Shown piece after piece: positions 59,971 through 64,000 of a DNA stretch of 64,000 bases. The translations under genes were made by a program, and so were the position numbers. The stretch is from Ferruginibacter paludis (GTDB lineage: Bacteria > Bacteroidota > Bacteroidia > Chitinophagales > Chitinophagaceae), in contig NZ_JAUFQJ010000024.1 of the NCBI RefSeq assembly GCF_030409685.1, positions 1 to 64,000 of the forward strand. The letters run 5' to 3'. Position 1 is the first letter of the stretch. Each line of letters starts with the position of its first letter. The notes beneath the pieces are model-generated. The model worked only from the letters and a program-made list of their open reading frames with translations. It was not told the DNA's origin and ran no database searches.

Positions 59971-61263
59971 TTATACTTTTTTTATCAATGGCAGCGAGGC
60001 AAAATCCTTTTGTAAAATATCAGGAATATTGGATGGTTTTACAGCCAGCCAGTCTTCTAGTAGCGTAGCATACACCGCCCTGAAATCATGCTGCATAGTG
60101 ATGTTATCATTGACTGTCGCATTCTCCGGGATGGTAGGATTACTACCTATTATCCCTGACCGCACCGGCTGGCCAAAAACAAACACCGGCGCTGCTATAC
60201 CGTGATCGGTACCACCGCTCGCATTGGATTTTATTCGCCGGCCAAATTCGGAAAATGTCATGCCAACTACCCTGTCGGCGACTTGCTGCAGGGCAAGGTC
60301 ATCCATAAAAGCGGCAATGGCTTCAGATAGCTTTTGCAACTGGTTAGCGTGGGTTCCCTTGCTGGTATCCGCGGCATCTGTTTGTTTGGCATGGTTATCA
60401 AAACCACCCATACTTACCATATAAATTTTTGTCTGCAGCCCGCCTGCTATCAGCCTTGAAACAATTTTTAACTGGTCGCTTAACGGGTTCTTTTTATTGT
60501 CGTCATATTTAGTCGACTGACGGGTAATCTTTTTTGCGGCAGCTTTTATCACATCTCCATAGGCATCTGTTTTTTCAGCTACCTGGCGTATATAATCCAG
60601 CTGATCCTGCGCCGGCGATGCAGACAGCTGGCGTGGTTTTTCATTGAGCATATTATAAAAACTATCCGGGTTACTGATGGCCATTCCCATGGGGAAAGCA
60701 GGGCCCTGCAAGCCCGTTGAAACCACCGAGCCAATCTGTATGGCCAACGGATCGGGCATGATGCTGTTTGGATAATGGTCCGGAAAATCCGGGTATTGCC
60801 GGTTGAGGTATCGGCCCATCCACCCAGTGTTTAATACCTGGTTGCTTTCTTCGCCGGTTAGCCAGATGTCGGTGGCCCTGAAATGTGAAAAGCTCGGTTG
60901 GGGATAGCTTACAGCCTGCACAATGGCTAACCTATCCTGGTTAAATAATTGTTGCAACGGAGCCATGGCAGGGTTTAAACCCGTCGCATTACAGCCGTTG
61001 AGTGACAATATTTTTTCCAGCGCAATGGCGATATTCGATCTCGCATTTTTGTATGCTCCATAAAATTCTATAGGTATTACCGTGTTTAAGCCGTCGTTGC
61101 CTCCCGCCAGTTGTATCACTACCAGCACCCTGCCATTGGTATCCGCATGCAATAAATTTTGCAGCAACGGATTGCCCGCAAACGCATTTATTTTAAATCC
61201 GCCCAGTAGCGCCGGCATTACCACTGAAGGAAGCGCATATTTAAAAAAGGTTCTTCTTTTCAT
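59971..61263 (-). CDS. DUF1501 secreted protein
   Basis: The Tat-like or Sec leader MKRRTFFKYALPSVVMPALLGG has twin arginines. The mature part has the DUF1501 layout: RVLVVIQLAGGNDGLNTVIP, HFRATDIWLTGE, TGWMGRYLNRQYP, SMGGFDNHAKQTDAADTSKG and GMTFSEFGRRIKSNASGGTDHG. The fold is sulfatase/alkaline-phosphatase-like, but no activity is established. Length 430. It lies downstream of a DUF1800 gene (115-bp gap) on the same strand, a pairing seen in many bacteria. Confidence 0.88.
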   Translation of the reverse strand: MKRRTFFKYALPSVVMPALLGGFKINAFAGNPLLQNLLHADTNGRVLVVIQLAGGNDGLNTVIPIEFYGAYKNARSNIAIALEKILSLNGCNATGLNPAMAPLQQLFNQDRLAIVQAVSYPQPSFSHFRATDIWLTGEESNQVLNTGWMGRYLNRQYPDFPDHYPNSIMPDPLAIQIGSVVSTGLQGPAFPMGMAISNPDSFYNMLNEKPRQLSASPAQDQLDYIRQVAEKTDAYGDVIKAAAKKITRQSTKYDDNKKNPLSDQLKIVSRLIAGGLQTKIYMVSMGGFDNHAKQTDAADTSKGTHANQLQKLSEAIAAFMDDLALQQVADRVVGMTFSEFGRRIKSNASGGTDHGIAAPVFVFGQPVRSGIIGSNPTIPENATVNDNITMQHDFRAVYATLLEDWLAVKPSNIPDILQKDFASLPLIKKV

Positions 61264-61378
61264 GCTGAGATTTTTTACTTGTAATGGCTCCTACAATTTC
61301 GGTTATGCGTTGCTGTTAGATGCCGCTATTTTATCATTCTTTTTCACCGCTGACGGGTTGTTAACTGCCGTCAGGGTT

Positions 61379-63067
61379 TTAGTACACCTGGTACTCTGGT
61401 CGGTTCAACAGATATTTATACAGGTTCTTTAATTTATTCAACACTTCTTTTTTATTCACTGCATCATCCGGCTTTTCAATTAAGGTATGCCAGGCATTGG
61501 TCCAGTAGTGATTGGCTGCTTCTCCCTGCAGGTTGGATAATAGAATGTTGCTTTTGATATGTGACTTTTCAGCATCTGCTATTGGTACGGTATACAACAT
61601 CTGAATGCTGTCGCTGATCAGTGCATCCGGGTCTTCCGGGTGTGGAAGTGCCATGGCATAAGCGATGGGATCAATATTTATTTTGCTGCCGTTTTTTGCG
61701 GTAAAGCCATAGCTTAATAACCTGTCAGTAAGTTGGTTGCGCCGTGGCAATGTATCTGAGTTGATCCATAACTTGCAGTATTGCGGTTGCTGATAATAAG
61801 CGGGCCAGCCAGCCACATTGGGCGGGTCACCAATATTTTGCTGCATGGCGGACGCCTGGTTGTGCACAAACTCCCACATGGAATATTCGGCAAACATATC
61901 GCCGGGCGGTAAAAGCGCCACATTAAATTCCCTCATCAGTCCTACACAAAAATCAGCGGGGCTTTTAATGGTTGTTCCACGGAAAGCCATATCAAAAAAA
62001 TGCTGGCTGTTCAGTAAGGCTTGCAATACGGGTTTTATTTCAAAATTCTTTTTCCGCAAAATTTTAGACAGCGGTATTATTATCTCCTGTTCTGTGGCAT
62101 CATCTATTGTGTAAAAAACAAAAAAGCGGTAGAGCTTTCTGCAAATGAACCTGGCGGTTTCGTCCGTTGCAAAAATCATTTCTATCAAATCATCCAGTTC
62201 ATAGGCACCATCTTCCCCTGCCCGCCCTTTAATAATGGTGTTGCCATAAAAGGCTGAAAACTGTTTGTCACTCTCGTCATGCCTGTTGGGTTCAAAGGAA
62301 TAAGTGAATATCTTATTGTCAATTTTGTAACCTGTTAAAACCCTTGCTGCTGCTTTTACATCCGCTTCCGTATAGTGTGAACCCGGCCCCTTCCCCACGG
62401 TAAATAATTCCTGTAACTCTCTTCCATAATTTTCATCAGGAGCCTTCTTTGTATTGGCATATCCGTTCAGATAGCGCAGCATACAGAGGTCGGTTGTCAT
62501 TGCTTTTGCCAGGGCTTTAAAATTACCCAAAGCATGCTGCCGGAGCAACAAATTGTAGCGGTAACAATACACGGGATTTTCTGCTATATTTGTTTCGGTG
62601 GCAAAATGATTGTGCCAGAACAACACCATCTTCTCTGTGATGCTGCGATCCTGGTTGATCATTAAACCCATCCACCATTGCTTGTAGGAATTGCGACGCC
62701 TGTAGTTGATTTTGCCATTCACATTCGTGGCATTTACCCACGTGCTTCCCAGTTGCACCTGTTCATCTTCTATCTTGTCACTTGCATAATTATTAATTGG
62801 TGATGTGGTGGGCATAGCTGCATCCTTTAACATTACTGCAACCGTATTTTTTAAGTTCTTCTTTTTAAAAAAAGCCACATCGGCAGGCTTTGCACCAAAC
62901 ATCGTATGCTTTAAAAAATATACAACCGCCTGCTCATCCCATTTGCCTTTATATCTCTTTAAAGTGCTGGTGAGTGCGGTCGTTGGCGATGCCCCGGGTT
63001 TTGTATCCTGCTTAGACAAAAGGATTTTAAAAAAGTCTTTTCGTTCCATACTGTAACTTACTTTCAT
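61379..63067 (-). CDS. DUF1800 protein
   Basis: The 562 residues carry the DUF1800 landmarks: VVYFLKHTMFGAKPADVAFF, KMVLFWHNHFATE, ENYGRELQELFTVGKGPGSHYTEADVKAAARVLTG and FICRKLYRFFVF. GDPPNVAGWPAYYQ and SRTL-like C-terminal segments follow. The function is unknown, but it is nearly always beside a DUF1501 gene, as here. No obvious signal peptide is seen, although the N-terminus is hydrophobic in places. A second ATG at 63049 (MERKDFFKIL) is an equally plausible start. Confidence 0.87.
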   Translation of the reverse strand: MKVSYSMERKDFFKILLSKQDTKPGASPTTALTSTLKRYKGKWDEQAVVYFLKHTMFGAKPADVAFFKKKNLKNTVAVMLKDAAMPTTSPINNYASDKIEDEQVQLGSTWVNATNVNGKINYRRRNSYKQWWMGLMINQDRSITEKMVLFWHNHFATETNIAENPVYCYRYNLLLRQHALGNFKALAKAMTTDLCMLRYLNGYANTKKAPDENYGRELQELFTVGKGPGSHYTEADVKAAARVLTGYKIDNKIFTYSFEPNRHDESDKQFSAFYGNTIIKGRAGEDGAYELDDLIEMIFATDETARFICRKLYRFFVFYTIDDATEQEIIIPLSKILRKKNFEIKPVLQALLNSQHFFDMAFRGTTIKSPADFCVGLMREFNVALLPPGDMFAEYSMWEFVHNQASAMQQNIGDPPNVAGWPAYYQQPQYCKLWINSDTLPRRNQLTDRLLSYGFTAKNGSKINIDPIAYAMALPHPEDPDALISDSIQMLYTVPIADAEKSHIKSNILLSNLQGEAANHYWTNAWHTLIEKPDDAVNKKEVLNKLKNLYKYLLNRPEYQVY

Positions 63068-63193
63068 TAATAATGGTTCATTGTAGTAAGATGCCTAGTT
63101 TTCAAAACCTTAACAAATGTTACGTGTAAATAAACCCGCGTTTAAAAATCTACTGGTGAGGTCATGTACAGACTGATTATTGCGAAGGAAGTT

Positions 63194-63201
63194 TAACTTT
63201 G
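63194..63201 (+). promoter_or_regulatory. -7 box of fmt, leaderless arrangement
   Basis: TAACTTTG followed by CTACG and the ATG at 63207, leaving 5 nt between box and start codon. No TTG at the -33 distance. Confidence 0.5.
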
Positions 63202-63206
63202 CTACG

Positions 63207-64000
63207 ATGAAAAATTTGAAAGATTTACAGATTGTTTTTATGGGCACGCCCGAATTCGCAGTGGCATCTTTGGATAAACTGGTACAGGCCGGATGTAATA
63301 TTGTTGGCGTGATAACTGCACCGGATAAGCCAGGCGGCCGGGGCATGGAATTGCAGCAAAGCGATGTTAAAAAATATGCGGTTCAGCATGGTCTGAATGT
63401 ACTGCAACCGGAAAAATTAAAGAACCCTGAATTCCTGGAAACACTGAAAGCATTGCACGCTGATGTGCAGGTAGTAGTGGCCTTCAGGATGTTGCCCGAA
63501 GTGGTTTGGAACATGCCGCCCATGGGCACCATCAATGTACACGGATCGTTGCTACCCCAATACCGCGGCGCTGCTCCTATTAACTGGGCTATCATCAACG
63601 GTGAAAAAGAAACGGGCGTCACCACATTTAAATTACAGCAGGAGATTGATACTGGTAATATTTTAATGCAGCAAAGTCTTGCCGTTGGCGAAGATGAATC
63701 TGTCGGCGAAGTCCACGACCGGATGAAGATAGCGGGCGCCGATCTTTTACTAAAAACAATGGAAGCATTGGTTGCCGGCAACATTACGGAACAGGTTCAG
63801 GATTCAACAGAAAGTAGTGAAAGCGAAAAAGCAGCTGCGGAAAAATTATTGAAACATGCTCCCAAAATTTTCACTGAAACCTGCCTTATCAACTGGGCTA
63901 AACCGCTGGAGGATGTATATAATCTCATACGTGGTTTATCGCCTTATCCTGCCGCTTTTACTTTTTTAGACGGAAAGAAAATGAAAGTGTATAAAGCAGT
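63207..64000 (+). CDS. fmt: Methionyl-tRNA formyltransferase, 3' end cut by the window
   Basis: Formylates initiator Met-tRNA from 10-formyl-tetrahydrofolate. About 264 of roughly 310 residues are present. The N-terminus has IVFMGTPEFAVASL and VITAPDKPGGRGMEL. The catalytic region reads GTINVHGSLLPQYRGAAPINW (Asn, His and the SLLPxYRG motif), followed by GVTTFKLQQEIDTGNIL. The start of the C-terminal tRNA-binding domain is visible (INWAKPLEDVYNLIRGLSPYPAAFT). It is not a pseudogene; the frame is open to base 64000. Confidence 0.94.
   Translation, partial: MKNLKDLQIVFMGTPEFAVASLDKLVQAGCNIVGVITAPDKPGGRGMELQQSDVKKYAVQHGLNVLQPEKLKNPEFLETLKALHADVQVVVAFRMLPEVVWNMPPMGTINVHGSLLPQYRGAAPINWAIINGEKETGVTTFKLQQEIDTGNILMQQSLAVGEDESVGEVHDRMKIAGADLLLKTMEALVAGNITEQVQDSTESSESEKAAAEKLLKHAPKIFTETCLINWAKPLEDVYNLIRGLSPYPAAFTFLDGKKMKVYKA

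Overview
The window reads as a chromosomal segment of a member of the Bacteroidota, most likely class Chitinophagia (Chitinophagaceae). Three kinds of evidence point there. (1) The putative promoters carry the Bacteroidota -7 box TAnnTTTG rather than an E. coli-type -10 box. (2) Lineage-marker genes are present: type IX secretion/gliding components (PorV, a PorP/SprF-family protein, GldJ), BshA for bacillithiol, a 7TMR-DISM histidine kinase, an Mrp ATPase without CxxC, and DUF4292, DUF4476, DUF1501 and DUF1800 proteins. (3) The DNA is AT-rich, many genes encode signal peptides ending in AQ, and Shine-Dalgarno sites are scarce. No rRNA, tRNA, CRISPR array, prophage or transposase gene was seen. 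Almost everything is core chromosome, in short operons that change strand often.

Layout. 1-0.5 kb: no gene, but three -7 boxes in tandem firing leftward out of the window. 0.5-8.9 kb: truA with a DUF4476 protein, an M1 aminopeptidase, a LemA-LemA-TPM-TPM envelope operon and an unknown outer-membrane protein. 8.9-13 kb: pgk and gap, each with its own hairpin terminator, then two tandem outer-membrane lipoprotein-sorting-like paralogues. 13-18.3 kb: adenine deaminase, a lipoprotein, anmK, upp and a PorP/SprF protein. 18.3-26.9 kb: mpg, an EI24 membrane protein, an RsmI-like methylase, an M28 peptidase, bshA, the dut-DUF4292-EnvC operon and ispF. 27-34.2 kb: porV, gldJ, murF, ftsK. 34.3-43.6 kb: sensor kinase, DUF423, aroK, mrp, a GDPD lipoprotein and the kynU-PaiB-pyrF operon. 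43.7-51.7 kb: an ECF sigma/anti-sigma/DUF4097 operon, glutaryl-CoA dehydrogenase, 3-hydroxyacyl-CoA dehydrogenase and small proteins. 51.7-64 kb: ribD, prmC, an ExbB/ExbD pair, an SPFH protein, pepT, a four-helix-bundle (S23/bIVP) gene inside inverted repeats, an FKBP isomerase, a NamZ-like DUF1343 protein, the DUF1501/DUF1800 pair and the 5' part of fmt.

Genes group into envelope growth and turnover (murF, ftsK, EnvC, anmK, NamZ-like, LemA/TPM), type IX secretion and gliding (porV, gldJ, PorP/SprF), nucleotide metabolism (ade, upp, dut, pyrF), central and amino-acid metabolism (pgk, gap, aroK, kynU, gcdH, hbd, ribD, ispF), and translation (truA, RsmI-like, prmC, fmt).

No clearly new multi-gene system stands out. 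The most interesting signals are non-coding: (a) a perfect 24-bp inverted repeat bracketing the four-helix-bundle gene, with one arm one base from its stop codon; (b) a dispersed intergenic repeat with five copies, one split by a perfect 18-bp palindrome; (c) five housekeeping genes (dut, murF, ftsK, prmC, fmt) whose -7 box ends only 4-6 nt before the ATG, which implies leaderless mRNAs; (d) the triple promoter at the left edge. All family names rest on motif recognition by eye, without database searches.
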